Source of the DNA: Mucilaginibacter corticis
GTDB lineage: Bacteria; Bacteroidota; Bacteroidia; Sphingobacteriales; Sphingobacteriaceae
DNA length: 64,000 nucleotides
Direction: 5' to 3'
Assembly (NCBI RefSeq): GCF_007558865.1
Contig: NZ_VLPK01000008.1
Span: forward strand, 1 to 64,000
Part shown: piece by piece, positions 1 through 7,689 of the stretch
How the letters are laid out: the number at the start of each line of letters is the position of its first letter
Position numbering within the stretch: position 1 is the first letter of the stretch
Notes under the pieces: model-generated
Database searches by the model: none
What the model was told of the DNA's origin: nothing
Seen by the model: only the letters and a program-made list of their open reading frames with translations
Position numbers and translations under genes: made by a program

Positions 1-472
1 CCAGGTATAACAGTAAAACAAGGCACAGCCATTTTAAGATGGAAGCGATGCGGTCATAATCAAACCGCACGATCACAAAGATCAGCAATGCTGTAAAAAA
101 TATACTGAACACAAAATCCGGGATGGCCGGGATGATCAGGTGGGTCACCGCGCCCATGCTTTGGATATCCGCGCCGATATTCAGTACAATGGCAGGAACG
201 GTAATTACCAGTAAAGCATAGAGCACCCATTTTGGGTAATGCGCCTTTAACGTTCCGGGTAGTCCGCTGCTGGTTACCGTCCCGATGCGTGCACACATTT
301 CCTGGATAGCAGCCATTAGCGGAAAGGTGATCAGCGCTGTCCATAGCGTAGCGAGTCCGAAACCGGCGCCTGCCTGAGAATAAGTAGCAACACCTGAAGG
401 GTCGTCATCACTGGCGCCGGTTACCAGGCCGGGGCCCAGGTTTTTAAAAAAAGCTTTAATTTTTGATGGCAT
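1..472 (-). CDS. NRAMP-family divalent metal transporter (5' part, cut by window edge)
   Basis: The reading frame starts at ATG 472 and runs open off the left edge, so only about 157 N-terminal residues are present. The start reads MPSKIKAFFKNLGPGL followed by TGASDDDPSGVATYSQAGA, which corresponds to the first helix of NRAMP/MntH transporters. In classical NRAMPs this helix carries DPGN; the DPSG variant is common in the bacterial NRAMP-related branch. Several hydrophobic helices follow. The family moves Mn2+, Fe2+ or related ions with protons across the inner membrane; the variant metal-binding motif makes the substrate uncertain. The family call is firm, the substrate is not. It is divergent from the receiver gene at 703. 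Confidence 0.8.
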   Translation of the reverse strand, partial: MPSKIKAFFKNLGPGLVTGASDDDPSGVATYSQAGAGFGLATLWTALITFPLMAAIQEMCARIGTVTSSGLPGTLKAHYPKWVLYALLVITVPAIVLNIGADIQSMGAVTHLIIPAIPDFVFSIFFTALLIFVIVRFDYDRIASILKWLCLVLLLYL

Positions 473-702
473 AACGGGTCAAACCCTGCTAATTATTGTG
501 CCATTTTCCAGCAATGGTAGAACTGTCCGGGACCGGCATGTTTAAATTAGCTTTAATTAGTTTCCCGGGGACAGTCAGCACTTAATTTAGGCCGGTGATT
601 TCTACCATAAGCTTTTATTGCCGCACAACCTTTCGTTGTTATTCCCTGCTTGTTTGATGGTATGTTTATTGACCTGTAAAGCCAAACATTTAATTTAACG
701 AT

Positions 703-1095
703 TTGCATCATAAGACGCTGCTGGTACTGGATGATGATGGTATTTTTCACCACCTCATGAAACTGGCCAATAAACCAAATTTCTTTAAAGAGGTCATTCA
801 TTATGATCAGGTAGGAGAGCTGATCAGTGACCTGCTTGAAAATCAGGGTACAGCCGCGCTCCTCCCTGATGTGATTTTCGTCGATATTGCCCTGCCGGTC
901 AGAGACGGTTACAGCTTTTTAGACGCCTTCGCTACTTTGCGCCCTTCGTTGTGTAAAGAGATCAGTATCTATGTCGTAACCGTTTCGGTGAGGCAGGTGG
1001 ATCATGAAAGGGTATCTGCCTATCCTTTTATAAAAGAATACATCACCAAGCCGGTTTCCATGAACCAATTCCGGAACATCGCTTTAGCTAATTAA
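703..1095 (+). CDS. single-domain response regulator (CheY-like), UUG start
   Basis: A 130-residue receiver domain with no output domain. The acidic pocket is L-D-D-D (residues 9-12), the expected phospho-Asp is D61 in VIFVD, and the conserved Lys is K116 in the TKP motif. The start is TTG at 703; no ATG is possible, and the paralogue at 29139 begins at the equivalent TTG, giving co-linear proteins with D61 at the same position. The two share LANKPNFF, LPDVIF and SFL blocks. It stands alone and ends in the base before the stop codon of the convergent gene at 1096. A phosphorelay or chemotaxis-like partner role is inferred; the cognate kinase is unknown. Confidence 0.85.
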   Translation: MHHKTLLVLDDDGIFHHLMKLANKPNFFKEVIHYDQVGELISDLLENQGTAALLPDVIFVDIALPVRDGYSFLDAFATLRPSLCKEISIYVVTVSVRQVDHERVSAYPFIKEYITKPVSMNQFRNIALAN

Positions 1096-1341
1096 TTAAA
1101 ACTCATCTTCCCTTGCTTTCAGGTTGGCCCTGATCATCTCGTTAATCAGTTGCCGCCTTAAAGATTTGAACATCATTGGCTTCAGCAGGTTCACGGCCTT
1201 TAACAAATTGATCTTCTCTTCATCCGTTTTCTCCGATGCAACTATTTTCTCCTCAATATTGGCGAAGCGTTCCATGACAAAATCCACCTTGTACTGGTAT
1301 GACGCGTTTGCTTCCACCATTTCAATAAAAGAATCGTCCAT
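1096..1341 (-). CDS. hypothetical protein, 81 aa, last gene of the stressosome operon
   Basis: A small, highly charged, predicted all-helical protein with no signal peptide or membrane segment, running from MDDSFIEMVE to AREDEF. I do not recognise the family. It lies on the same strand as the rsb-like cluster, 61 bp downstream of the 138-aa gene, so it may be the last cistron of that transcript. Its stop codon abuts the stop of the convergent receiver gene at 703-1095. The compact end-to-end packing and plausible composition favour a real gene, but function is unknown. Confidence 0.6.
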   Translation of the reverse strand: MDDSFIEMVEANASYQYKVDFVMERFANIEEKIVASEKTDEEKINLLKAVNLLKPMMFKSLRRQLINEMIRANLKAREDEF

Positions 1342-1402
1342 CTTTTTCAGGCAACGCTAATTTTTACTACTCAAACAACAAATCTTCCTGACTTATGTTG
1401 GA

Positions 1403-1819
1403 CTAATGTGCTAAAAAGCGCTTGTTTTTATTCTGCCAGTAAATCAGGTTTAAGCTGATGTGGTGCGCATTGGCAAGCAAAACGCGTTTTACCTCCAGTT
1501 TTGCATTTTTTTCAGCGTCACTCAGGTTTCCGGGAAGGGTCGCATGTGCAATAGTATTGCCGGTTTGTGAATTGATGAACTCATAATAATCATTGATACT
1601 AATCACAGGCATCGCCGGCGCGGCACCGGAAAATAGCGTTTGGTAATGGAGCTGATCAAGGGATGCAGTCAATTCTGCCTGATAGCCATCCGTAATTTTA
1701 AAGACGGTAACGGTTTGCTTGTCGTGGTCTATAGCCGCCGAAAAATCTTCTCCAAGTTTGAGGTTCATCTGGTCAACGACAATGAACACAAATCTTCTGG
1801 TATCCTTACTAATTTTCAT
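1403..1819 (-). CDS. hypothetical protein, 138 aa
   Basis: A soluble protein of mixed alpha/beta character starting MKISKDTRRFVFIVVDQ, with no signal peptide or recognisable domain. It lies 43 bp downstream of the receiver gene at 1863-2228 on the same strand and so probably shares the stressosome operon. The N-terminal half alternates short hydrophobic strands (FVFIVVDQ, TVTVFKI). The C-terminal half is helical and basic and ends NKNKRFLAH. A role in the stress pathway is suggested only by position. Confidence 0.65.
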   Translation of the reverse strand: MKISKDTRRFVFIVVDQMNLKLGEDFSAAIDHDKQTVTVFKITDGYQAELTASLDQLHYQTLFSGAAPAMPVISINDYYEFINSQTGNTIAHATLPGNLSDAEKNAKLEVKRVLLANAHHISLNLIYWQNKNKRFLAH

Positions 1820-1862
1820 CCTCGGTAAGGTACGCTTAATTATCGGCCGTTTGGCGTTAATG

Positions 1863-2228
1863 CTATAATTTCATAGCCTGTGCTTTGCGCACAATTTCCT
1901 TGAGTGCATCCAAATCAAATGGCTTTGGGAAAACCAGGTCGGCGCCGGCTTGTCTGGCCAGCGTTTCTATATCACTGTTGGCAGAGAAGTAAATCACCGG
2001 GATACGCTTTAAGGCATCTACGGACTTGATCTCCCGGGTCGCCACTACGCCGCCCTCATCGGGAATCCAGTTGTCCATGATAATCACATCCGGTTTGAAT
2101 AAGGAGATCTTACTGACCAGGTCTACGCAATCCAAATTGGATTGTACCTGCCAGCCTTCCCCTTCTAATATGTATGTGCAAATAGAGAGAATGTCTTCGT
2201 CATCATCAAAGATCATGATCTTTTTCAT
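1863..2228 (-). CDS. single-domain response regulator of the stressosome operon
   Basis: A 121-residue CheY-like receiver. It shows the acidic pocket F-D-D-D-E-D at residues 7-12, phospho-Asp D52 in IIMDNWIP, S82 in the Thr/Ser position and K102 in FPKPF. The start is the ATG at 2228, which overlaps the upstream kinase stop as ATGA; an upstream in-frame extension inside the kinase gene is less likely. The overlap means translational coupling, so the kinase at 2225-3427 is the natural phosphodonor. It has no DNA-binding output domain, so the signal must pass to another protein. Partner assignment is inference; domain assignment is firm. Confidence 0.88.
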   Translation of the reverse strand: MKKIMIFDDDEDILSICTYILEGEGWQVQSNLDCVDLVSKISLFKPDVIIMDNWIPDEGGVVATREIKSVDALKRIPVIYFSANSDIETLARQAGADLVFPKPFDLDALKEIVRKAQAMKL

Positions 2229-3427
2229 TCCCTGATGGCTATCGGTATAGTGAAATAAAAAGTTGAGCCGCGCCCTTCGAGACTTTGCACCCAAATTTTG
2301 CCTTGGTGATCGGTAATGATCTTTGATGTAATGTATAAACCCATTCCCAAACCGGTATGACTTTTCAGAACATCTTTGGCCCGATAGAATTTATCAAAAA
2401 CCGATGACATGGTTTCTTCGGTCATACCGCGTCCCTGGTCGCTAACGCTAACCGTTATCGTTGATGGATCCGTGATTACAGTTGATAGCTGAATAGCGGT
2501 ATTGCGGTCTGAATATTTTCCGGCATTACCCAGCAAATTGGCAAATACCTGTTCCATCCGGAGTTCATCGATCAACACTTCTACATTATCAGCAAAACTC
2601 GTGGTAAAATGATGGTTCGGCAGGATGTGCTTCATCACTTCAACCTGCCGTGTCAGGAAATCGTTCAGCGACACCGGCTGAATATTGTATTGCAGGTTTC
2701 CGTTTTCGATCTTTGAAATATCCAGTAACTGCTGAACCAGCGCCATTAATTTGTTGGACTGCGCATCAATTTTAACAAGCAATTCATTTAAATGCGCGCT
2801 GACCGGCTCTTTGGTACTCCTGGCCATCTGTGTATACGCTTTCAACACGGTCATTGGCGTCTTCAATTCATGGCTGGCCGTTGAAATAAACTCGGTCTTC
2901 TTCTCATCGATCAGTTTAGACTGCCGCAGTTCTTCTTCCTTTTCGGAAGCCAGCCGGTGCAGCGTAGCATTACGCTGTTTGATCTCCTCGTACGCATTAA
3001 GCGGCTGTTCCTCTTCAAAGTCTTTTTTCAGCGCATTGATCTTTATGGGATCAAGTTTCAGGGAGCGGGGCAGCCCGATCTTCATCGTGATCCTGTTCAG
3101 ATCTTCCAATTCCGACAAATCAAACTCAGGCACCAGTTTCTGGGCATAATAAAAGCCCGCGTCTGCGTTGGTAAATCGGATCTCCTTATCAAAGCTCACG
3201 GTAGCCATCAAACTGTAGCGTGTTTTATTTTGTTCCAGACCGATATCCAGTATGCCATCGTCCGTGTGTTCAATGACCGTACGGGCAATTTCAGAAACAG
3301 CGGTAGCAAAAGTGGTCTGTGTGGCTATGGTCAGTCCCAGCCGTTCTGCGACCTTCATGGACCGTTTATGCGCCAGCACCAGGTCCATCTCGTTTTCTAA
3401 AGAGATCGATACAACTTTTATCATCAT
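2225..3427 (-). CDS. histidine kinase with degenerate RsbT-like N-terminal domain
   Basis: A cytoplasmic 400-aa kinase. Residues 1-125 resemble RsbT/RsbW-type GHKL ATPases. The E-L-V-R-N box of the neighbouring RsbT corresponds to E-I-A-R-T (residues 46-50), so the metal-binding Asn is Thr, and the D-x-G-x-G loop is missing, suggesting a non-catalytic binding domain. A coiled linker (140-178) leads to a normal HisKA (H186 in SHELKTP) and HATPase (N297 and N301 region, DQGRGM 330-335, GLGMGLY 359-365). It overlaps its upstream and downstream neighbours by ATGA junctions. There is no transmembrane segment, so input probably comes from the stressosome proteins encoded upstream. This is an inference. 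Confidence 0.88.
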   Translation of the reverse strand: MMIKVVSISLENEMDLVLAHKRSMKVAERLGLTIATQTTFATAVSEIARTVIEHTDDGILDIGLEQNKTRYSLMATVSFDKEIRFTNADAGFYYAQKLVPEFDLSELEDLNRITMKIGLPRSLKLDPIKINALKKDFEEEQPLNAYEEIKQRNATLHRLASEKEEELRQSKLIDEKKTEFISTASHELKTPMTVLKAYTQMARSTKEPVSAHLNELLVKIDAQSNKLMALVQQLLDISKIENGNLQYNIQPVSLNDFLTRQVEVMKHILPNHHFTTSFADNVEVLIDELRMEQVFANLLGNAGKYSDRNTAIQLSTVITDPSTITVSVSDQGRGMTEETMSSVFDKFYRAKDVLKSHTGLGMGLYITSKIITDHQGKIWVQSLEGRGSTFYFTIPIAIRE

Positions 3428-4434
3428 TTCACTTTTGCTATGATTACCGACATATCATCATTCCGGCGGGCGTGGTCCTTATAAATTGCAGCTGCTAAGA
3501 TAGTTAAATCATATTTATACATTTGGGGGTAGCGGGCCATATCGATGCGCGTTTTGATCCCGTCTGAACAAAGCATGACCTGGTTGTATTCTTCTGCCGG
3601 GTATTCCTGGTCGTTCATGGTATTGGGTATGTTGTGACCCACGATACCGTTATACGACATTTGATTTTTAAAACTCACCGGGCCAAAAAAACGGGCCGCG
3701 ATATTGCCTATACCGGCAGAGGTCCATACCCTGCGCGCCAGGTCATAGCCCACCACGTTTATGACAGCTCCCCTTGTTTTTTTGACCGCGCTGTGGATGA
3801 AACGCAGCGTTTCGGTCGGGCTGTAATCAGGGAATATTTTAAAAGCCGCAGCCGCTTCGTTCACCGCCAGGTTGGCTTCCGGTCCGTGGCCCAGGCCATC
3901 GGCCAGCATGAGTTTTAGATATTTATCCGTTTTTTTATAGACGAAGCCGTCACCGCTGGTTTTTTCTCCCGGCTTGTAGACAACAATAGGCCGCATGATC
4001 ACCGCATTCTTTTCATTTACTTTTTCGGGGTCGCTGTAGACCCGGCTTAGAACGATCGTACCCCAGCCAATTTGTGAGTACAATTCAAAAGTATCGGACA
4101 ATCTTTTCATACTTCCCAGGCCATGCCCAAGCGTATTGGAAGTAGAAACCCCGTCCTGCATCATCCGCGAGGGATTCATCATCCCCGGCCCGTTGTCGAT
4201 ACTGATGAGTTCCACGTAGGGGTTTCCGCCATTGGCGAATACACCCATCAGCAGTTCACCGTCATCGCTGTATTTAAACAGGTTGGATGTCATCTCAGCG
4301 ACGATAAGGTCCAGCTCGTTGATCCGGGATTCTATGAGACCGCCCTCTGTGGCCAGGCGATGGATCTCTTTTTTGATCAGGGAAAAATAGCTCCGGTCAT
4401 CTGCTGTAAAACTAATATGTGTCGCATCAACCAT
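3424..4434 (-). CDS. SpoIIE/RsbX-type PP2C phosphatase with N-terminal RsbT-like ATPase
   Basis: A 336-aa protein in two parts. Residues 1-135 form an intact GHKL fold: E47 and N51 in the N box, D80-N-G-P-G-M, and GHGLG at 103-107. Residues 145-336 form a PP2C-like phosphatase with metal-site acids in GDGF (161-164), ADGLGHG (178-184), CSDGI (289-293) and RNDDMSV (324-330). In stressosome systems, RsbX dephosphorylates RsbR/RsbS and RsbU-type PP2Cs act on anti-anti-sigma factors. The extra ATPase domain makes this a mixed kinase/phosphatase. It overlaps rsbT upstream (8 bp) and the kinase downstream (ATGA). The domain call is strong; the exact target is unknown. Confidence 0.9.
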   Translation of the reverse strand: MVDATHISFTADDRSYFSLIKKEIHRLATEGGLIESRINELDLIVAEMTSNLFKYSDDGELLMGVFANGGNPYVELISIDNGPGMMNPSRMMQDGVSTSNTLGHGLGSMKRLSDTFELYSQIGWGTIVLSRVYSDPEKVNEKNAVIMRPIVVYKPGEKTSGDGFVYKKTDKYLKLMLADGLGHGPEANLAVNEAAAAFKIFPDYSPTETLRFIHSAVKKTRGAVINVVGYDLARRVWTSAGIGNIAARFFGPVSFKNQMSYNGIVGHNIPNTMNDQEYPAEEYNQVMLCSDGIKTRIDMARYPQMYKYDLTILAAAIYKDHARRNDDMSVIIAKVK

Positions 4435-4840
4435 TGGCCCATTTTAATATAGTCACTACTGTACCTTCGCCCACTTTGCTTTTGATCTCAAATTCATTGA
4501 CCAGTCTTTTGGTTCCCGGCAGTCCGAGTCCCAGGCTTTTCCCGGTGGAAAAACCGTCACGCATCGCTGCCTGTATATCAGCGATACCGGGACCGCGGTC
4601 GGAAAAGGTTAACCGAACCCCGTTGTTGCGGCCGCTGGATACCACCTCGATGATGCACACGCCGCCATCGGCATAACGCATCATGTTACGCACCAGTTCA
4701 CTGCATGCGGTCAAAAGGCGGGTCTGGTTGACCAAGCCCATCTTGATCTTCACCGCGGTTTCCTTGACGCGGTTCTTCAAAAAGACCACGTCCTGTTCTT
4801 TTAAGACCTGTATGGTATCTTTACTCAGTGATAAGGTCAT
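4427..4840 (-). CDS. rsbT: RsbT-like serine/threonine kinase (switch kinase)
   Basis: A 137-aa single GHKL domain with all key motifs: N box E48 and N52, G1 box DRGPGI (81-86), and G2 box GLGLPG (104-109). In Bacillus, RsbT is held by RsbS in the stressosome, phosphorylates RsbS and RsbR under stress, and then moves to its downstream target. Its start lies inside the 3' end of the rsbS-like gene (20-bp overlap) and its end overlaps the phosphatase gene, an order (R-S-T-phosphatase) typical of stressosome modules. Size and motifs match RsbT closely. Confidence 0.92.
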   Translation of the reverse strand: MTLSLSKDTIQVLKEQDVVFLKNRVKETAVKIKMGLVNQTRLLTACSELVRNMMRYADGGVCIIEVVSSGRNNGVRLTFSDRGPGIADIQAAMRDGFSTGKSLGLGLPGTKRLVNEFEIKSKVGEGTVVTILKWANG

Positions 4841-5231
4841 CAGCTGTCTGGTCTTCGTCTGCGTCGTCTTCTGTGGAGTCGATCATGGACTTCAGCAAAT
4901 TCATGCCTTTTTCCATATCCAAAGCGGTGTGCACGCCTTTTAGCGGCAAGCCCAGCTCAATTAATGTGATCGCCACCGCAGGCTGCATACCCACGACAAC
5001 GGTTTCTGCATCCAGTATTTTGGACATACTGGCAATATTGCCGATGATCCGGCCCATAAAGGAGTCCACGATCGAGACGGCCGAAATATCAATTAAAACA
5101 CCTTTCGCACTGGTCTTGTTTACCATTTGCACCAAATCAGCTTCCAGGTTGAGGGCCAGGCGGTCGTAAAGGTCAACTTGTATGGTTACCAGCAGGTAGG
5201 CTCCCATCCGGAGAATAGGAATTTTATCCAT
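4821..5231 (-). CDS. rsbS: RsbS-like STAS protein (stressosome scaffold)
   Basis: A 136-aa single STAS domain. The loop ISAVSIVDSF places D56-S57 where Bacillus RsbS carries its phosphorylated Ser59. The C-terminal 17 residues are an acidic tail rich in D and E not expected in Bacillus RsbS. RsbS forms the stressosome core with RsbR and sequesters RsbT until phosphorylated. It sits 11 bp downstream of the rsbR-like gene and overlaps rsbT by 20 bp, indicating co-translation. The family call is strong. The acidic tail may tune partner binding, but this is a guess. Confidence 0.92.
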   Translation of the reverse strand: MDKIPILRMGAYLLVTIQVDLYDRLALNLEADLVQMVNKTSAKGVLIDISAVSIVDSFMGRIIGNIASMSKILDAETVVVGMQPAVAITLIELGLPLKGVHTALDMEKGMNLLKSMIDSTEDDADEDQTADDLITE

Positions 5232-5242
5232 TTGCTATGACG

Positions 5243-6106
5243 TTAAGATTTTGAAACTGTACTGATCTTTTTCACTTCCAGGCGCATGACCTTAAACGAA
5301 TAAGCCAGGGCGCTGGCCAGCGTAGCCTTGGTGATGATATTGGATAGATCGATTCCCAGATGCACGACCGTTTGCGCGATCTCGGGACGAATGCCGCTGA
5401 TGATACACTCAGCACCCATCAGGCGGGTGGCGCTGACGGTTTTGATCAAATGCTGGGCGACCAGTGAATCGACCGCCGGTACACCTGAGATATCAAGGAT
5501 AGCGATGCTCGAGCCGGTCTCCACGATTTCCTGTAAGAGATTTTCCATTACGATTTGCGTACGGGCGCTGTCCAGCGTGCCGATGATCGGCAAAGCCAAA
5601 ATGCCGTCCCAAACACGGATCACCGGCGTAGAGATCTCGGTGATCTCATCCGTCTGGCGCAGGATCACTTCTTCACGGCCTTTGATAAAGGTCTCAAAAG
5701 TCACCACGCTTAAATTGTCCATGATCTTGTTGACCTTGGTGCTTTCTTTAAAAAGCGTCAGCGGATCGTCGGTGATCTCCTGTTGCAGCACATCCAGGAT
5801 GGCTTCTTTTAAAGAAAATACAAAGTTTCCGGTCTCGCGCGGGCTGAAGCCCTGACGGGCACGGGTGATGGCAATGCCGCCTAAAATTTCGATAACGGGG
5901 CTCCATTCGTCAGACTCAAGATTATTGAAATTTTCTGAAGACAGGTTATTGATCAGCGAATTGATCAGTTCCTCCGACTGGCTGCGCAGTTCGTCGTTGC
6001 TGATCAGGTCTTCGCGTAAGCCTTCATCAGCCAGCTGGTTCTTCATCCAAAGCTCCAGGATATTCTTTTTTTTGTTTTTTAACAATTGTTGTGTGTTTTG
6101 AGACAT
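5243..6106 (-). CDS. rsbR: RsbR-like stressosome sensor (RsbRD-type N-terminus plus STAS)
   Basis: A 287-aa protein and the first gene of the operon. Residues 1-145 are helical and resemble the RsbRD-type sensor domain rather than the globin fold. Residues 155-275 form the STAS domain. The linker TEIST (156-160) and the loop GVPAVDS (208-214) correspond to the two RsbR phosphorylation regions (Thr171 and Thr205 in Bacillus); here Ser214 would replace the second Thr. Together with RsbS it should form the stressosome shell that binds RsbT. Signal input is unknown. The ATG at 6106 fits, with a 329-bp upstream gap probably holding the operon promoter. Confidence 0.9.
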   Translation of the reverse strand: MSQNTQQLLKNKKKNILELWMKNQLADEGLREDLISNDELRSQSEELINSLINNLSSENFNNLESDEWSPVIEILGGIAITRARQGFSPRETGNFVFSLKEAILDVLQQEITDDPLTLFKESTKVNKIMDNLSVVTFETFIKGREEVILRQTDEITEISTPVIRVWDGILALPIIGTLDSARTQIVMENLLQEIVETGSSIAILDISGVPAVDSLVAQHLIKTVSATRLMGAECIISGIRPEIAQTVVHLGIDLSNIITKATLASALAYSFKVMRLEVKKISTVSKS

Positions 6107-6222
6107 GAGTGAAGGATACAGGTTAAAAATTGATAAACTATATGGTCCAAACTTGGCATTTGAAAATTAAAGCGGAAAGGTAAAAAATAGGTTTTGGATA
6201 AAAAAATTAATTCGAATTGTAT

Positions 6223-6417
6223 TTATTTGGCGGCCCAAACCGAAACTGAGGCGGCCATGACCTTAAATTCGGCCCAGCCGTTTTCAGCTAACGCCACTTC
6301 TTCCGCAACGTTCCCTAAAAGATCAAGCAGGGTCTTCCCCGCGAGGCGATGCCCGTTTCCGTGTGCTTGATTAAAATTTATAAAGAATCTGTTTAACCCA
6401 CATCTGCCCGTTCGCTT
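6223..6417 (-). pseudogene. possible gene remnant without a start codon
   Basis: In the 329-bp gap before the DoxX-like gene, the minus strand is open from 6417 to the stop at 6223-6225. It reads like protein in its last 50 codons (AGKTLLDLLGNVAEEVALAE, then a Trp/Ala-rich end). There is no ATG, GTG or TTG in frame and a stop lies directly upstream, so it can only be a 3' remnant or chance. I do not recognise the family. Most of the rest of 6107-6435 is A/T-rich and probably holds the rsbR promoter. Confidence 0.25.
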
Positions 6418-6435
6418 TCAGCGTACATAAGGTAC

Positions 6436-6972
6436 ATGAAAAATAACAGGTTGATCCGGTTCCTGATCCGGCAGGAAAAAAAAGCCGTGGACTGGAAAGC
6501 CCGGAACGGCCTGAATATTTTAAGAGTATCCCTCGGACTGGTCTTTATCTGGTTTGGTATCCTCAAATTCTTTCCCGGCGTAAGTGCCGCGGAAGTCATT
6601 GCCGGCAAGACCATCGCTAAACTTACTTTCGGGTTTGTTCAGCCGCGGTTTTCCATGCCGGTGCTGGCAATTTGGGAATGTACGATCGGGCTCGGTTTGA
6701 TCTCCAAGAAATGGCTCACCCTTACCCTGGCTTTATTATACCTGCAAATGGCCGGCACTTTTCTGCCGCTATTCTTTTTTCCTCACGAGACATTCACTTC
6801 CTCTGTCCTGGTTCCGACCTTGTTGGGTCAGTATATCATTAAAAACATCGTTTTGATGTCCGGCGGAATTGTGATCGGTGCAACGGTTAAGGGCGGACGT
6901 TTGACCTCAAGACCGGATGTGCCTTTGAAGCCTGCAAAAGCTGGCACGCTTATCGTATCAATAAACCGTTGA
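6436..6972 (+). CDS. DoxX-like membrane protein
   Basis: A 178-aa protein with a basic N-terminus followed by about four hydrophobic helices. The first helix begins NILRVSLGLVFIWFGILKFF, which is typical of the DoxX and DoxX-like families; the next segment (AIWECTIGLGLI) also fits. These proteins sit in the inner membrane; proposed roles in quinone or oxidative metabolism are not established for this subgroup. It is 16 bp upstream of the truncated sigma-like gene and possibly cotranscribed with it. The family is probable, the function unknown. Confidence 0.75.
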   Translation: MKNNRLIRFLIRQEKKAVDWKARNGLNILRVSLGLVFIWFGILKFFPGVSAAEVIAGKTIAKLTFGFVQPRFSMPVLAIWECTIGLGLISKKWLTLTLALLYLQMAGTFLPLFFFPHETFTSSVLVPTLLGQYIIKNIVLMSGGIVIGATVKGGRLTSRPDVPLKPAKAGTLIVSINR

Positions 6973-6988
6973 TTATTAAACCCTTTTC

Positions 6989-7285
6989 ATGAACCCATCT
7001 TTACTTGCCAAAAATGAACTACTTAAACTGATCCGGGCCAAAAGCAGGGTAGGTGCTGAAGGCTTATATGACCAGTATGCCGTAGTTTTGCGGCTGGCCA
7101 TTTTCCGGATTACCGGCGACAGGGACCTGAGCAATATCGTACTTGAAAAGACCCTACATAAAATATGGGACAGCGCCGCCCTCTATAATGAGCAGGAAAC
7201 GCCTTTGCTCACCTGGATGCTGGTGATCGCCAAAGGGCTTGCTTTAGAAAACCGCGTTATGCCGGCGGCAACACTAAGCGCCTGA
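6989..7285 (+). CDS. truncated ECF-type sigma factor (region 2 only)
   Basis: A 98-aa protein that matches sigma-70 region 2: a helix around GLYDQYAVVLRLAIFRI, then DRDLSNIVLEKTLHKIWD, then TPLLTWMLVIAKGLALENR. That last stretch corresponds to the TWxLxIARNxAID segment of Bacteroidetes ECF factors. The protein ends directly after this, so region 4 (-35 recognition) is absent, and no region-4 reading frame follows. It may be a degenerate sigma factor or a small protein that still binds RNA polymerase core. The gene is intact with normal start and stop. Homology is strong; activity is unknown. Confidence 0.75.
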   Translation: MNPSLLAKNELLKLIRAKSRVGAEGLYDQYAVVLRLAIFRITGDRDLSNIVLEKTLHKIWDSAALYNEQETPLLTWMLVIAKGLALENRVMPAATLSA

Positions 7286-7302
7286 TACAAAATCACCTTT
7301 AC

Positions 7303-7350
7303 GTGTAATCAGGATTTCTGTTATATTTACAGACCATCATCTGATTACAC
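7303..7350 (+). other. nested hairpin downstream of the truncated sigma gene
   Basis: GTGTAATCAG (7303-7312) pairs perfectly with CTGATTACAC (7341-7350). Inside that loop TCTGT (7317-7321) pairs with ACAGA (7329-7333), giving a two-tier stem-loop. It starts 17 bp after the stop codon of the sigma-like gene. There is no clear T-tract, so it may be a weak terminator, an mRNA 3'-end structure or an edge of the repeat region that follows. Confidence 0.5.
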
Positions 7351-7391
7351 CATTATGAATATTGTAATTTCTGTTTTATCCGCATTGGTAT

Positions 7392-7559
7392 AAATTACGA
7401 GGCCATTGACCACCTCATTCCGCAAATTCAATGAATCGATTCCGTAAAACTTTGACCATGCTAACTTATTGATTGCAATAAATAAATCGGAGAATCTAAC
7501 GACACAAATTGGTGCTCTAAAGCCTACGGTATTGCATGGTCAAGCCTTTCGGAATCTCC
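7392..7559 (+). repeat. 168-bp repeat unit, left copy (inverted relative to 8448-8615)
   Basis: Aligned by eye against the reverse complement of 8448-8615, this segment matches over all 168 positions with no gaps and about 17 mismatches (roughly 90% identity). Within the unit a motif ATTCCG...TTGACCA recurs three times: 7394-7412 (degenerate), 7438-7461, and inverted at 7534-7556. The last two act as imperfect terminal inverted repeats of a MITE-like core of about 115 bp. A short hairpin TTATTG-ATTG-CAATAA sits in the middle. No target-site duplication is evident. Two inverted units enclose the gene at 7690-8490. Confidence 0.85.
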
Positions 7560-7689
7560 TCTATACAATAGAACAATTAATATTTTGAAAAAAAACGTTA
7601 ATTTTAGTTGAAAAGTTTAATTACGAAATCGAACTGGCCCATCGAGTTTTCGTTGAGGAATATTAAACCATTTGATTAAAGTACTGAGG

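Noticed and set aside
553-801. An 82-codon minus-strand frame overlapping the receiver gene at 703.
   Set aside because: It is antisense to a well-supported receiver gene and has no domain signal.
7392-7559. Integron attC-like features in the repeat unit (TCTAAC and GTTAGAT near 7495).
   Set aside because: The core sites fall in the least conserved block between the two copies, and no integrase or cassette array is present.
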